This document shows, piece by piece, positions 36,923-46,692 of a DNA stretch of 64,000 bases (positions are counted from its first letter, which is position 1; each line of letters starts with the position of its first letter). Location of the stretch: the NCBI RefSeq assembly GCF_004331675.1, contig NZ_SJSN01000005.1, forward strand, positions 186,001 through 250,000, in the 5' to 3' direction. Both the position numbers and the translations under genes were made by a program. Under the pieces are notes generated by a model that did not search any database, had not been told where the DNA came from, and was given only the letters and a program-made list of their open reading frames with translations. The stretch comes from Pedobacter frigidisoli (GTDB lineage: Bacteria; Bacteroidota; Bacteroidia; Sphingobacteriales; Sphingobacteriaceae).

Positions 36923-37801
36923 CTATTTTTCGATCATTTTATAATATCGAACATAATCTACTTCCATTTTTTGTGGCCAGATGGAATCGTCTACGCCTTG
37001 AGCCCCACCCCAATCTCCGCCAACTGCAACATTAAGTAACAGGTGGAAACGTTTATCGAAAGGCCAAGCTTTATAACCCGTTCCTTCATTGGCAAATTCA
37101 AAAACCTTAACATCGTCAAAATATCCGCGAATAGCGAAAGGTGTCCAATCTACCCTATATAAGTGGAAAGCCGTACTAACACCATCAATTTTTTTAGTGC
37201 TCGATTTTTGGGTATTAATCTTGAAATAATAAGCTTCACTATGCGTGGTAAAGTGAACCATATCCTGATCGTAACCAACATGTTCCATGATATCGATTTC
37301 TCCAGACTTTGGCCAATCGCCATAAAAGCGATCAGTAGGCAACATCCAAATCGCAGGCCAGGTTCCTTTGCCCAATGGTAATTTTGCCTTTATCTCAAAC
37401 CGGCCGTATAAGGCATCAAGCTTATTACGAGTAACCATTCGAGATGAAGTATATGCCATTCCCCCCATGTTTTCTTTTTTCGCAGTGATGGTTAAAAGCC
37501 CGTTTGCCACACTCGCATTGTTAGTGGTGTTGGTGTAAAACTCTAGCTCATTATTACCCCAACCACTTCCTCCGGTATCGTAATCCCAATTACTAGTAAG
37601 CGGTGCTCCTGTATTTGTAAATTCATCAGCCCAATTTGGGCTGCTCTCGAACGACCAGCCTTTATCTACCGGTGGCCCCACAACAGGCGGAACATAAATC
37701 GGCCCATCATCAGTTTTTTTTGAGCAAGAGCTCAATGCGATTACCGTAATTGCAACCGCAGCAAAACCCGCTCTCGTAAAATAATTCATTGAACTTTTCA
37801 T
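36923..37801 (-). CDS. GH16 endo-beta-glucanase lipoprotein
   Basis: A secreted endo-acting glucanase of the laminarinase/lichenase clan, 292 aa. Signal with lipobox LSSC (Cys26). The catalytic signature E-I-D-I-M-E has nucleophile Glu168, Asp170 and acid/base Glu173. Conserved aromatics in TWPAIWML and the jelly-roll strands are present; it ends DYVRYYK. It is the last gene of the Sus locus, and a beta-1,3- or mixed-linkage glucan is the most likely substrate, though GH16 also covers other galactans. It starts at ATG 37801. Confidence 0.93.
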   Translation of the reverse strand: MKSSMNYFTRAGFAAVAITVIALSSCSKKTDDGPIYVPPVVGPPVDKGWSFESSPNWADEFTNTGAPLTSNWDYDTGGSGWGNNELEFYTNTTNNASVANGLLTITAKKENMGGMAYTSSRMVTRNKLDALYGRFEIKAKLPLGKGTWPAIWMLPTDRFYGDWPKSGEIDIMEHVGYDQDMVHFTTHSEAYYFKINTQKSSTKKIDGVSTAFHLYRVDWTPFAIRGYFDDVKVFEFANEGTGYKAWPFDKRFHLLLNVAVGGDWGGAQGVDDSIWPQKMEVDYVRYYKMIEK

Positions 37802-37866
37802 TTGTAAATTTTTAAAGGGCTGTGCAATTTCCTAATTGAACAGCCCTATTGAGGTACTCAGTTTTT

Positions 37867-39270
37867 CTATTTGAATTCAAAATCATCCAGGTAAAAAATA
37901 CCAGGATTTGGATGTCCTTCGCCACCCAATTGAACAACGATCTTGTCAAATACCGTTTGTGCACTGATGCCAGAATAATCAAATTCCAGCTGAATCCAGG
38001 TATTATATTGCAAAGCAGTAATTGGCTTAACAATTTCTGCTTGCGTGGTATAGGCATTACCGCCCAATAACGAGTTTTGTAGTTTTACGGAAACTGTTGG
38101 TGCCACTTTTGTAAAATCGTTGCCACTAGGAAAGAAAACCTTTAACCTGATTTTATTCTTTGTAGAAAGATCGAAACGATAAGGAAACGTAACATTTAAA
38201 TTGCCATACTGGCCATCTCCACCTGTCCTTTTTTCATAATAACCAACCTTCGTGGAAGTATTTACAGGGAACTTCGCAGGATTATCGTAAGGTTTGGTGA
38301 AGTCGATATTCTCGGCAGTCCAAGTAAAGTTTGCCGTAGCCTGAAAATCATCGGTTAAATTTGCAGCTTGCAAAGGCTTTTGAACAATTGGCCTTACATA
38401 GCCTTTTTTGATCAACTTTAAGTACCAAGCATTACCCGCATTTGCTTTATCAAGGCAGCGCAACCACATCTCGTTATCATTAAGAGATAAAATTTGATAT
38501 TGAGAAACGCCCAAATAATAGCTGATAAATCCTCCTCCAGAAATGGTGATGTATTTTGCGCCATTCGATTCGGTTACTAACCAAGTCAAGTTTGTTGGTG
38601 GTGTGTAGTTTACCGTTGGGTCACTTGAACCTGCTGGTCCGCCAATAGCGGTGGCATTTGATGCATTTGCGAAAGTTGTACCATTGTTTTTATAGGTATA
38701 TTTCAATGCATTCATGTTAAAAGTCATCTCATCATCGTAGAAACCTAATCCGTTTTTCTCATCCGGGCCGGCTTGATACCAATCTGGGGTTTGAGATGTA
38801 CTTGGCCCTACACCTAAATGTCCTGGCTGTGTTTGATCGATAACCCAGGTAAATCCAGTTGCGTTTGATAATCCTCCAGATAATGTTGTAAAAGCTGGAT
38901 CGGTTAACATTGCCGGATTTGTTGCCGCAATAACCACTGATTTTGTGCTCGATACTGAACCGCCATCAGTTACAATGGTTAGTTTAACCGTGTAGGTTCC
39001 TGCCAGAGGATAGGCCGCGTTTACTGTATTTCCATCGGCAGTTGCACCGTTACCAAAATCCCACAAGGCCTTAAAACCGGGTGACTGATTAACCAAAGTA
39101 ACTATATTGGCATTGGTTGCAGTTGGTGTAACAGAAAACTTTACCTGATCGGCAGTAGGCATGGCGCCTAAATCCTTATTGGTATTTTCTTTTTTGCAAG
39201 CGGTGAAGCTTAACAAAATCAACAGGGCAAAAAACCCAGCCGATTGTTTGATGATATAATTTAATTTCAT
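37867..39270 (-). CDS. PKD-domain surface lipoprotein, probable SusE/F-like glycan-binding protein
   Basis: 467 aa. The signal ends FTAC (Cys25) followed by KKEN, so lipid-anchored and probably at the cell surface. Residues about 40-110 are a PKD domain (FKALWDFGNGATADG, with AYPLAGTYTVKLTI). The middle and C-terminal part have beta-rich glycan-binding character (WYLKLIKKG, then NTWIQLEFDYSG and the final YLDDFEF). It sits between SusD and GH16, as SusE/F-type binding proteins do. The function is inferred from place and architecture. Confidence 0.8.
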   Translation of the reverse strand: MKLNYIIKQSAGFFALLILLSFTACKKENTNKDLGAMPTADQVKFSVTPTATNANIVTLVNQSPGFKALWDFGNGATADGNTVNAAYPLAGTYTVKLTIVTDGGSVSSTKSVVIAATNPAMLTDPAFTTLSGGLSNATGFTWVIDQTQPGHLGVGPSTSQTPDWYQAGPDEKNGLGFYDDEMTFNMNALKYTYKNNGTTFANASNATAIGGPAGSSDPTVNYTPPTNLTWLVTESNGAKYITISGGGFISYYLGVSQYQILSLNDNEMWLRCLDKANAGNAWYLKLIKKGYVRPIVQKPLQAANLTDDFQATANFTWTAENIDFTKPYDNPAKFPVNTSTKVGYYEKRTGGDGQYGNLNVTFPYRFDLSTKNKIRLKVFFPSGNDFTKVAPTVSVKLQNSLLGGNAYTTQAEIVKPITALQYNTWIQLEFDYSGISAQTVFDKIVVQLGGEGHPNPGIFYLDDFEFK

Positions 39271-39284
39271 GATGATATATCTAA

Positions 39285-40793
39285 TTAATTATAGCCAGGA
39301 TTTTGTTTGATAACCCCTTTGGTTAAATCTATTTCTTGTTGAGGAACGGGTAGATATTCGCTTTTTCCAGCTTTATAACCCACTGGACCTAGAACTGAAA
39401 CGGCTCTGCCGGTACGTACCAAGTCAAAGAAACGATGACCTTCGAAAGCCAATTCCAAACGGCGCTCGTTATAAATATTATCCAAGGTTGCTGGAAGCTG
39501 CGTTAAACCTACCCTAGCACGAACAGCAGTTAATAATTCTAAAGCTCGAGCAGCACTGCCACCTGATCTAACCAATGCCTCAGCTTCCATTAAATAAGTA
39601 TCTGCTAAACGCATTTCAATTTCATCAATTGGCCAATTTAATTCTGCCGTACCACTGTTAGAACGGTAAGCTTTCAGCGGCGCATATTTTTTGATAAAAT
39701 AATCGGTGTTTTGGTAGCGGGCATTGTAGGTTCCGCCAGCGGTTTTTAATGCTGCTCCATCAATAATTGAGGTTACAAAACGAGGATCGGTTTTCATTAC
39801 GTTAACCAAGCTCAATGTTACCGGACAAAAGCCCCAGCCTGCAGAATAGGTATCGCCGTTATAGCTATCCATTCCAACAAATTGTGTTCCCACATTTCCC
39901 TCGCCACCGTTAACCCAGCCCCAATCGCCCCAAGCCGCTAATGTAGAATGCGGAATTTCTAGAATTACCTCTGCATTGAATTTATTATCAGGTTTAAAAA
40001 TATCGGCATAGTTTGGCAAAAGTGAATAACCATACTCATTGCCAACTTTATTTACATCGTTAAATAAGGTTGCTGCCTCGCTCAATTTTGCATTATCGTT
40101 TTGGAAAAGCAAAACCTTTCCTAGCAATGCTTTAGCAGCCCCTCTTGAGATTCTACCTTTTTCTCCGTTAGCTACAACTGCTGGCAAATTTGGATAAGAA
40201 TCCCTCAAATCTTTTTCAATTTGAGCATAAACCGCCGCTGGCGCCACTTGTGTTTGCGTATATAAATCTGCCGTTGGAATCGTTTTAATAATTAATGGAA
40301 CATTCCCGAAGAAACGCACCAAATCAAAATAAAAATAGGCCCTTAAGAATTTTGCTTCTGCCGTAACCCTCGTTTTAAAGGTTGTGCTTAAAGTTGTTGC
40401 CTTATCTATTTTTTCTAAAATGATGTTCGCACGATTTACTCCTGTAAAATTCTTAGACCATAAGCCAACCTGCGGGCCTAATCTCGAATCCATATTGAAG
40501 TTATCGTAAGCTACCCAACCTGGTTGATCGGAAGCATTACCGCCACCTGCCCAGCAGTCATCAGAAGCCGCACTCATTAAGGGTTGCTTCATGGTATAAC
40601 CGCCGGTTGTTCCCCACTGCATTACATCATAAACGGCAATTAAGCCTTGATATACCTCAGTTTCGTTGCGGTAGAAGTTTTCTTCTGTTGCTGTTCCCTT
40701 TGGTGTTAATTCCAAAAAGTCTTTCTTACAAGAAACCGTTAATTGTATCATCACCAAAATGGCAATTGAATATTTTATATGTTTAATCTTCAT
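39285..40793 (-). CDS. SusD/RagB family outer-membrane lipoprotein
   Basis: Surface glycan-binding partner of the SusC transporter, 502 aa. Lipoprotein signal with Cys22 (TVSCKK). Family features are the N-terminal LTPKGTATEENFYRNE, a helical TPR-like core (AKFLRAYFYFDLVRFFG) and the C-terminal IYNERRLELAFEGHRFFDLVRTG. The stop codon is 14 bp before the next gene's start and it begins 11 bp after SusC, so it is one operon. Confidence 0.96.
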   Translation of the reverse strand: MKIKHIKYSIAILVMIQLTVSCKKDFLELTPKGTATEENFYRNETEVYQGLIAVYDVMQWGTTGGYTMKQPLMSAASDDCWAGGGNASDQPGWVAYDNFNMDSRLGPQVGLWSKNFTGVNRANIILEKIDKATTLSTTFKTRVTAEAKFLRAYFYFDLVRFFGNVPLIIKTIPTADLYTQTQVAPAAVYAQIEKDLRDSYPNLPAVVANGEKGRISRGAAKALLGKVLLFQNDNAKLSEAATLFNDVNKVGNEYGYSLLPNYADIFKPDNKFNAEVILEIPHSTLAAWGDWGWVNGGEGNVGTQFVGMDSYNGDTYSAGWGFCPVTLSLVNVMKTDPRFVTSIIDGAALKTAGGTYNARYQNTDYFIKKYAPLKAYRSNSGTAELNWPIDEIEMRLADTYLMEAEALVRSGGSAARALELLTAVRARVGLTQLPATLDNIYNERRLELAFEGHRFFDLVRTGRAVSVLGPVGYKAGKSEYLPVPQQEIDLTKGVIKQNPGYN

Positions 40794-40804
40794 TTTGTGT
40801 ATTA

Positions 40805-43800
40805 TTAAAATCCAACATTTACACCTGCAAAAAATGATCTCGCTTGTGGATAGAAACCACGATCTACACCCAAACTTCCTCCACCAATTTCCGGATCGTA
40901 ACCGGTGTATTTTGTTAAGGTGAAAAGGTTGCTCGCCATTACATAAAACTTAAGGTTATCTAAGCCAATTTTATTAATCAATGTTTTCGGAAGTGTATAA
41001 CCTAACTGAACATTTTTCAATCTGAAGTAAGCACCGCTTTCTAAGAAAAGGCTCGATACACGGCTATAGTTTTTGTTATCATCGGCCAAGGTTGCTCTTG
41101 GAACCACGTTGCTAGTACCCTCACCAGTCCATCTATTTAAAATATTTGTTGTATAGTTGGATGGCGTTAAATCGAATCTTCTCAATCCATTAAAGATCAT
41201 ATTTCCCGAAACCCCTTGTCCGAAAATGGAGATATCGAAACCTTTATATTTCGCTGAAAAAGTTAAACCATAAGTAAAATTTGGATTTGATCGCCCTAAG
41301 AAAGTTCTATCAGCATCGCTGATTACACCATCGCCATTTAAATCTAAAAATTTGATATCTCCAGGTTTAGCATTTGGCTGAATTAATGTACCTGCACTAT
41401 TTTTATAATTGTTTATCTCTGTTTGGTTTTGGAATAATCCCGAAGTTTGATACCCGAAGAAAGAATCTACAGGCTGACCAATAGCTACACGAGTTACTTC
41501 CAAACCTTGCGGCGTTATCGCTTGTCTACTTGGAATATAATCTTTATCTGCACCTAAAAGGGTAACCTCATTTTTGATGAAAGCAGCGTTTCCGGCAATG
41601 CGGAAGCTAAATTCGCCAACTCGTTTGTTCCAACCCAACTCTATCTCGAAACCGCGGTTATATAAATCAGCAGTATTTGCATACGGGCCAGAGTTACCTA
41701 CATACGAGGGAACCACTTGTTGAAGCAACATGCCATAGGTTTTCTTATTGAAATAGCTGGTTGATAAAGTAATCCCCTCAAACAATGTTGCATCAAAACC
41801 CAGATCGAAAGAGGATGTTTCCTCCCATTTTAAATCTGGATTAGAAAGCGCATTCGGACTCACGCCATTTGTTAAAGCCTGACCAGATGCAGTTCCTAGC
41901 GAATAGTTTCTGCCTCCACTTACGGTAGCTAGATAACTGAAATCAGGAATATTATCATTACCATTAACACCGTAAGAACCTCGAAATTTTAAGAACGTTA
42001 CGATATTGTTCTTTGGCCAAAACTCTTCTCTCGAAGCAACCCATCCTGCAGATCCCGATGGAAAATAACCGTATTTGTTGTTCGGACCAAAACGTGATGA
42101 ACCATCTCTACGAACGATACCAGTGAAAAGGTATTTCTCATCGTAATTATAAATAACCCTTCCGAAAATAGAGTTTAAGGTATTTTGATATTCCCCACCA
42201 TAAAAATCAGAATTTATCCTCGCAACAGGAAATTGCAAAGAAGCATCCTTGATATTGTCTACTGGAATACCTTCTTTAATTCCACCATTCGTTTCTCCCT
42301 TGTTTTTTTGAGCTGAGTAACCCAACAAAGCAGTAATTACATGCTTGCCAATGGTTTTATCATAACTTAATGTGTTTTCCAGTGACCAAAATAAACCTCT
42401 GTTGCTATCTCTTGTGTAAGCGGTTAAGGTAGATTGGTTAATGGAGTTTAAGAAATAAATCGGACGAAAAGATTGTCCACCCCAAAAGGCTAAATCTACA
42501 CCACCTGTACTTCTTAACTTTAATCCTTTGATAAATTCAACTTCGGCAAAGGCATTTCCGACAACCTTATCGCTCCATGCGTTTCCTTGTGCAACTTGCA
42601 AAGCGGCAATGGGATTCAATACCTCCGATTGTGCATAGTCTGAAATCCCATAAGGAAAACCTGCATCATTTCTAACCACAGGATTGTTTAAATATTTGGG
42701 CAAGCCATATTTAGCTGGATCAGTTTCTACAACAGGTGTAATCGGGTCCATATTAATGGCTCTGCTTAGCGGAGAACCATATTCTGTATTGGTACTTACC
42801 CCAGTCGAATTAATTCTTGTATAGCCAATTGAGTTACCAAATTTGATATTTTTAGTGATTTTATGCTCAAAATTAAATCTAGCGGTAAATCTCTTAAATT
42901 TTGAATTTGAAGTAGCAACAATACCGTCCTGATCAAAATAACTGAATGATCCGTAATAAATTGACTTTTCATTTCCACCACTCATGTTTAAATCGTGGTT
43001 TTGGATCATGGCGCTCTTATTAAAAACGGCATCTTGCCAATCCGTTCCGGCGCCATATTGTGTTGGGTTGGGAAAACGAACTGCTGTAACACCATCTGCC
43101 AATTGCGATTCGTTATAAATGGTAGCGTATTGCGTGGCGTTTAATAAATTCAATCGGGTTGATGGTGCCTGTGTACCGATGTAATTGTTGTACTCAACTC
43201 TAACTCTTCCAGTATTCGCACCTTTTTTTGTGGATACAATAATTACTCCATTGGCAGCACGTGTACCGTAAATTGCCGCAGAAGCGGCATCTTTTAAAAC
43301 CTCAATAGATTCTATATCCGATTGATTTAAAAATTCGATCCCTCCATTTATAACTACTCCATCTACAACGTACAAAGGATTGGCGTTATTAATGTTCGCT
43401 ATACCACGAATTCTAACCGTTCCGCCATCGCCAGGCTGACCAGAACTGGTTGTAACGGTTACGCCAGATGCCCTACCTTGTAGCGATTGCTCGATTCTAA
43501 CTACAGGCATATCTTTTAAATCTGATGCTTTCACAGATGCTATCGCTCCAGTTACTACGCTTTTCTTTTGCGTACCATAACCGATAACCACCGCATCGGC
43601 CAATAGACCAGCTTGTGGCGTTAATGCTATTGTCAATCCGTTTGAGGCCGTAACTTCCTTGTTTTCGTATCCAATGTACGAAACCACTAATGTTGCACCT
43701 TCAGTTACATCTCTTAAGGTGAAAGCTCCTGTTTCATCAGTAACGGCACCTTGGTTAGCGCCCTTTACCTTAACACTTGCACCAGCCATAGGTAGTCCCT

Positions 43801-44224
43801 TTTCATCAACCACCTTACCCCTTATATCAATAAAAGATCTAACCATTAATGGCATGCCATCGGCGGCCTTACGGTGAATAATTATTGTATTATTTTTTAT
43901 AGTGTAACCTAAAGGCTGCTCGTTAAAAATTCGTTTTAGCGCTTCCTTAATGTCGGTATTCTTAATTTCTATAGTTACTGGCTTGGCCTCTTTTAGAAGA
44001 TCCAAATCGTACAAAAAGCTATAGCCTACGCTTTTGTTCAACTTTCGAAAAACCTTTAACAGTGTAGTATTCTTTTCGGATAGGGTTACGTTTTGCGCAC
44101 TTGCAGCTCCGTAACTGAGCTGTAGAAATGTAGTGATTAGCAAGACAAAAGTCAATTTCATAATCAACAGAAATTTAAACAGGCGCCCTTTAGGTTTGGG
44201 CAACCATTCAGTATAAAAATTCAT
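40805..44224 (-). CDS. SusC/RagA TonB-linked outer-membrane transporter with STN domain
   Basis: 1139 aa. A signal peptide precedes an N-terminal STN domain (about 50-125), a CarboxypepD_reg-like plug (IDIRGKVVDEKGLPM...), a TonB-dependent plug (VIGYGTQKKSVVTGAI, DVPVVRIEQ-like) and a C-terminal 22-strand barrel ending AGVNVGF. The STN domain is the signalling part that contacts a FecR-type anti-sigma factor, matching the FecR gene just upstream. A methionine at residue 22 is an alternative start. Confidence 0.96.
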   Translation of the reverse strand: MNFYTEWLPKPKGRLFKFLLIMKLTFVLLITTFLQLSYGAASAQNVTLSEKNTTLLKVFRKLNKSVGYSFLYDLDLLKEAKPVTIEIKNTDIKEALKRIFNEQPLGYTIKNNTIIIHRKAADGMPLMVRSFIDIRGKVVDEKGLPMAGASVKVKGANQGAVTDETGAFTLRDVTEGATLVVSYIGYENKEVTASNGLTIALTPQAGLLADAVVIGYGTQKKSVVTGAIASVKASDLKDMPVVRIEQSLQGRASGVTVTTSSGQPGDGGTVRIRGIANINNANPLYVVDGVVINGGIEFLNQSDIESIEVLKDAASAAIYGTRAANGVIIVSTKKGANTGRVRVEYNNYIGTQAPSTRLNLLNATQYATIYNESQLADGVTAVRFPNPTQYGAGTDWQDAVFNKSAMIQNHDLNMSGGNEKSIYYGSFSYFDQDGIVATSNSKFKRFTARFNFEHKITKNIKFGNSIGYTRINSTGVSTNTEYGSPLSRAINMDPITPVVETDPAKYGLPKYLNNPVVRNDAGFPYGISDYAQSEVLNPIAALQVAQGNAWSDKVVGNAFAEVEFIKGLKLRSTGGVDLAFWGGQSFRPIYFLNSINQSTLTAYTRDSNRGLFWSLENTLSYDKTIGKHVITALLGYSAQKNKGETNGGIKEGIPVDNIKDASLQFPVARINSDFYGGEYQNTLNSIFGRVIYNYDEKYLFTGIVRRDGSSRFGPNNKYGYFPSGSAGWVASREEFWPKNNIVTFLKFRGSYGVNGNDNIPDFSYLATVSGGRNYSLGTASGQALTNGVSPNALSNPDLKWEETSSFDLGFDATLFEGITLSTSYFNKKTYGMLLQQVVPSYVGNSGPYANTADLYNRGFEIELGWNKRVGEFSFRIAGNAAFIKNEVTLLGADKDYIPSRQAITPQGLEVTRVAIGQPVDSFFGYQTSGLFQNQTEINNYKNSAGTLIQPNAKPGDIKFLDLNGDGVISDADRTFLGRSNPNFTYGLTFSAKYKGFDISIFGQGVSGNMIFNGLRRFDLTPSNYTTNILNRWTGEGTSNVVPRATLADDNKNYSRVSSLFLESGAYFRLKNVQLGYTLPKTLINKIGLDNLKFYVMASNLFTLTKYTGYDPEIGGGSLGVDRGFYPQARSFFAGVNVGF

Positions 44225-44293
44225 ATATTTGGTTATTAGGTTTAAAATAGTTGTATCTCACAATTTTACGATTAGCTTAAGGCCTTAAATAGG

Positions 44294-44325
44294 ATCGGGA
44301 GCGTTGCCGCGCTTCCGATTTTTTT
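44294..44325 (+). terminator. Hairpin between FecR and SusC genes
   Basis: ATCGGGAGCG and CGCTTCCGAT pair around TTGCCG and are followed by a T run only on the plus strand. For the minus-strand operon it is a stable hairpin in the FecR-SusC spacer, possibly an mRNA stabiliser; as a terminator it would stop antisense transcription. Confidence 0.45.
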
Positions 44326-44375
44326 AGTTAGGCATTATGCTAATCATCATCAATGGTTGATGAAGAAAGTATAGG

Positions 44376-45548
44376 TTATGGCATAACTAAAATCCTCCTT
44401 CCATCGATTTTAAAATGCACGGCTCCTGTAGTTTGCAGCATATCCAACACCTCGTTAACGCTGTTGAAACGTGATATCCTACCGCCAAAAGTTTTATTGA
44501 TCTTATTGCCACGATAATCGATATCTACATTGTACCAACGGGCAATCTTATTCATAATGGTTTCTAAATTTTCCTCATTAAAACTGAAGAAACCATCTTT
44601 CCAAGTTACTGCCTCTTCTGCATCGACAGCTTGAACCAGCACCGAGCCAGATGATGCGCTGATGATTGATTGCTCACCAGGTTTTAGTAGGCTTGTGGTA
44701 TTCGATTGCAGGTTTTTAATTTTCACACTGCCCTCCAATAAGGTAGTTTTATTGCTTGGCTCATTTCTGTAGGCATTTACATTGAAGTGCGTACCCAAAA
44801 CTTCTATCTCTTGGTTTCTGCCCGCCCCTAATTCTGTCCTCACTTTAAAAGGCAATCTTGATCCATTTTTAGTAGTTCTTTTTGCAACCTCAAAATAAGC
44901 TTCGCCTTTAAGTTCAACCATTCTTTCTAGATCGTTAAAAGCTGCTGGATATCGTAACGATGATTCTGCATTTAGCCAAACCCTGGTTCCGTCGGGTAAA
45001 TTAATTTGATATTGACCGCCACGTGGCGTTTCGATTGTATTGTAAAGTGATTTTTTACTAGTAGAAGTTGCGGCTATGGTGTAAATTAATTCTCCATTGC
45101 CAGTTTTTGTAATGTTGATGCCTGCCTGCTTCGCAATCATACCATTGTTGGCATCGGTTAACGAAATTTTAGAACCATCGCCAAGTGTTAAGGTTGCTTT
45201 GTTGCCGCCAGGAAGAATAATTTTATCTTGATTTTTTACTATGCTTTGTGGACTTCCAAACTTGCTTTTAATTTGATTATTGATTACAAAACCAATAAAG
45301 AAGAGCACCACAGCCGCAGCTGCAAGTTTTAGCCACAAAGTTTTTTTATTGCCCGAATTAATTTCAGTTTCCAATTCAATAGCATTCCAGATTTGGTTTT
45401 TGGCGTCGATTAATTCTGTATGATCTAGATCAGAATTTTTAGTAGATAGCTCAGCTAAATGCCACGATTCTACCAAAGCTTTTTCGTCTTCGGTACAAAG
45501 CCCATCGCTGTATCTTTTTAAAAGCTTTTCAACTTCTGCTTTACTCAT
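44376..45548 (-). CDS. FecR family anti-sigma factor
   Basis: 390 aa from the ATG at 45548 (the frame opens one codon earlier with GTG). The N-terminal cytoplasmic part (1-80) binds the ECF sigma. One membrane helix lies at about 88-108 (LWLKLAAAAVVLFFIGFVI), then the periplasmic FecR domain (TPRGGQYQINLPDGTRVWLN and KTTLLEGSVKI) and a C-terminal DUF4974-like domain (YNVDIDYRG). It transmits the state of SusC to sigma. The gene is between the sigma gene and SusC, all on the minus strand. Confidence 0.94.
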   Translation of the reverse strand: MSKAEVEKLLKRYSDGLCTEDEKALVESWHLAELSTKNSDLDHTELIDAKNQIWNAIELETEINSGNKKTLWLKLAAAAVVLFFIGFVINNQIKSKFGSPQSIVKNQDKIILPGGNKATLTLGDGSKISLTDANNGMIAKQAGINITKTGNGELIYTIAATSTSKKSLYNTIETPRGGQYQINLPDGTRVWLNAESSLRYPAAFNDLERMVELKGEAYFEVAKRTTKNGSRLPFKVRTELGAGRNQEIEVLGTHFNVNAYRNEPSNKTTLLEGSVKIKNLQSNTTSLLKPGEQSIISASSGSVLVQAVDAEEAVTWKDGFFSFNEENLETIMNKIARWYNVDIDYRGNKINKTFGGRISRFNSVNEVLDMLQTTGAVHFKIDGRRILVMP

Positions 45549-45939
45549 CACTTTAAAATATTTGGTCTATTAATTACATGTAGGTTAAGCCCAAGCTAAG
45601 TAGTAGATGAAATGAAAATAATTTTATTTTTTTTAGATTAGTGCCATAGGAACAAATTGGAGTATCTTTTTTTTAGAAAAGCAAAACCTGTTTTTCATTT
45701 CGAAGTTTGTTCCCGCCATTTGCTCAAACGCCTGCAGGCCCCAGGCGCCTGACCGGTATCCGCAATGTCGGGTTTAGAGACGAAGTGGGTTGCACTAACT
45801 CAAGTCCCCTAAACCCGAGTGATGCGGAAATACTTTTTGATGTAGAAATGTTCAATATGCACAAACTTTCGCAAAAAGATTGTAGCAAAGAGCGGGGCTG
45901 AAGAAACCGATAAGCATTGAAATTGCTTTCCAAAAAAAA
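45549..45939. other. Intergenic region between sigma and FecR genes, with palindromic element
   Basis: 391 bp. At 45759-45828 TCCGCA...CGGGTTTAGAGAC and a matching inverted copy (CCCCTAAACCCGAG...TGCGGA) form a large imperfect hairpin richer in GC than its surroundings, next to the CCTGCAGG...CCAGGCGCCTG palindromes at 45730-45750. Small frames here (45707-45901 and 45724-45933) are not credible genes. The region separates the sigma gene from FecR and could carry a separate promoter for the FecR-SusCD transcript. Confidence 0.5.
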
Positions 45940-46518
45940 TCAGCGAATGAATAGAATGATTGCCAGCAACAAAAATGAAGTGAGTTTCAATCGCAATACC
46001 TTTAAAGCGTTGCTCATTTGTTTTTTAACCGTCTTATCTGATAAGTGCAAAATCTCAGCAATTTCCCTCTGGGTTAAATGTTGCTGTCTGCTCATTTCAA
46101 AAATCACCCTCATTTTTGGAGGCAATAAATTCACTTCTTTTTCTATTATGGAGGCAAATTCCTTTTCGCGGATATAGTTATCGGTAACGTAATCGCCTTT
46201 CTGAGAAAAATCTTCCAGCGACTGCAGATAGTTGGTTTTCGATTTATTTTTATCCAACCAATCGAAGATCTTATATCGAACCGCTGTATATAAATAAGCA
46301 GATAATTGTGATTTGATTTGAATGTTCGGATTGCTCCAAAGGTAAACGAATATCTCTTGAATGATATCTCTCGCATCTTCCCTATCGGGCACCATTTTAC
46401 AGGCATAAATGTATAACAGACCGTTAAAGCGCTCGTAAATTTCCTCGAAAGCATACTTATCTCCATCCTGCATAAGGACGAAAAGTTCGTGGTCAGTTAA
46501 TGATTTATAGGTAGACAT
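45940..46518 (-). CDS. ECF RNA polymerase sigma-70 factor of the Sus locus
   Basis: 192 aa from the ATG at 46518 (starting MSTYKSLTDHELF); a longer frame to 46572 would add 18 residues lacking family similarity. Region 2 (FNGLLYIYACKMVPDREDARDIIQEIFVYLW) and region 4 (KMRVIFEMSRQQHLTQREIAEILHLSDKTVKKQ) are both clear. This is the Bacteroidota-expanded group that partners FecR. It should activate the SusC-SusD-GH16 genes when substrate is bound. Confidence 0.92.
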   Translation of the reverse strand: MSTYKSLTDHELFVLMQDGDKYAFEEIYERFNGLLYIYACKMVPDREDARDIIQEIFVYLWSNPNIQIKSQLSAYLYTAVRYKIFDWLDKNKSKTNYLQSLEDFSQKGDYVTDNYIREKEFASIIEKEVNLLPPKMRVIFEMSRQQHLTQREIAEILHLSDKTVKKQMSNALKVLRLKLTSFLLLAIILFIR

Positions 46519-46656
46519 TTGGTTAGAATGATTAAACAAATGTAAGAAATTGTTTAACGTAAATCCTAACAAAATCTTAATTATAACGGTGAATTTAAAA
46601 CGTTTAAATAACGTTTATTAGCGATTTACATGTTATTGTAATCTTTGATTTTTTAA

Positions 46657-46688
46657 TTGGCATATCGGGAAAAGTCGATATACATTTG
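46657..46688 (+). promoter_or_regulatory. Promoter and inverted repeat of the ArsR gene
   Basis: TTG at 46657-46659, 21 bp and TACATTTG at 46681-46688 fit the Bacteroidota promoter. Between and over them ATATCG (46662-46667) and CGATAT (46676-46681) form an inverted repeat with 8 bp between, the right size for an ArsR dimer. Confidence 0.65.
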
Positions 46689-46692
46689 TGCC

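Noticed and set aside
45707..45933. Short frames on both strands in the sigma-FecR gap
   Set aside because: They lie within a palindromic element and lack any similarity.
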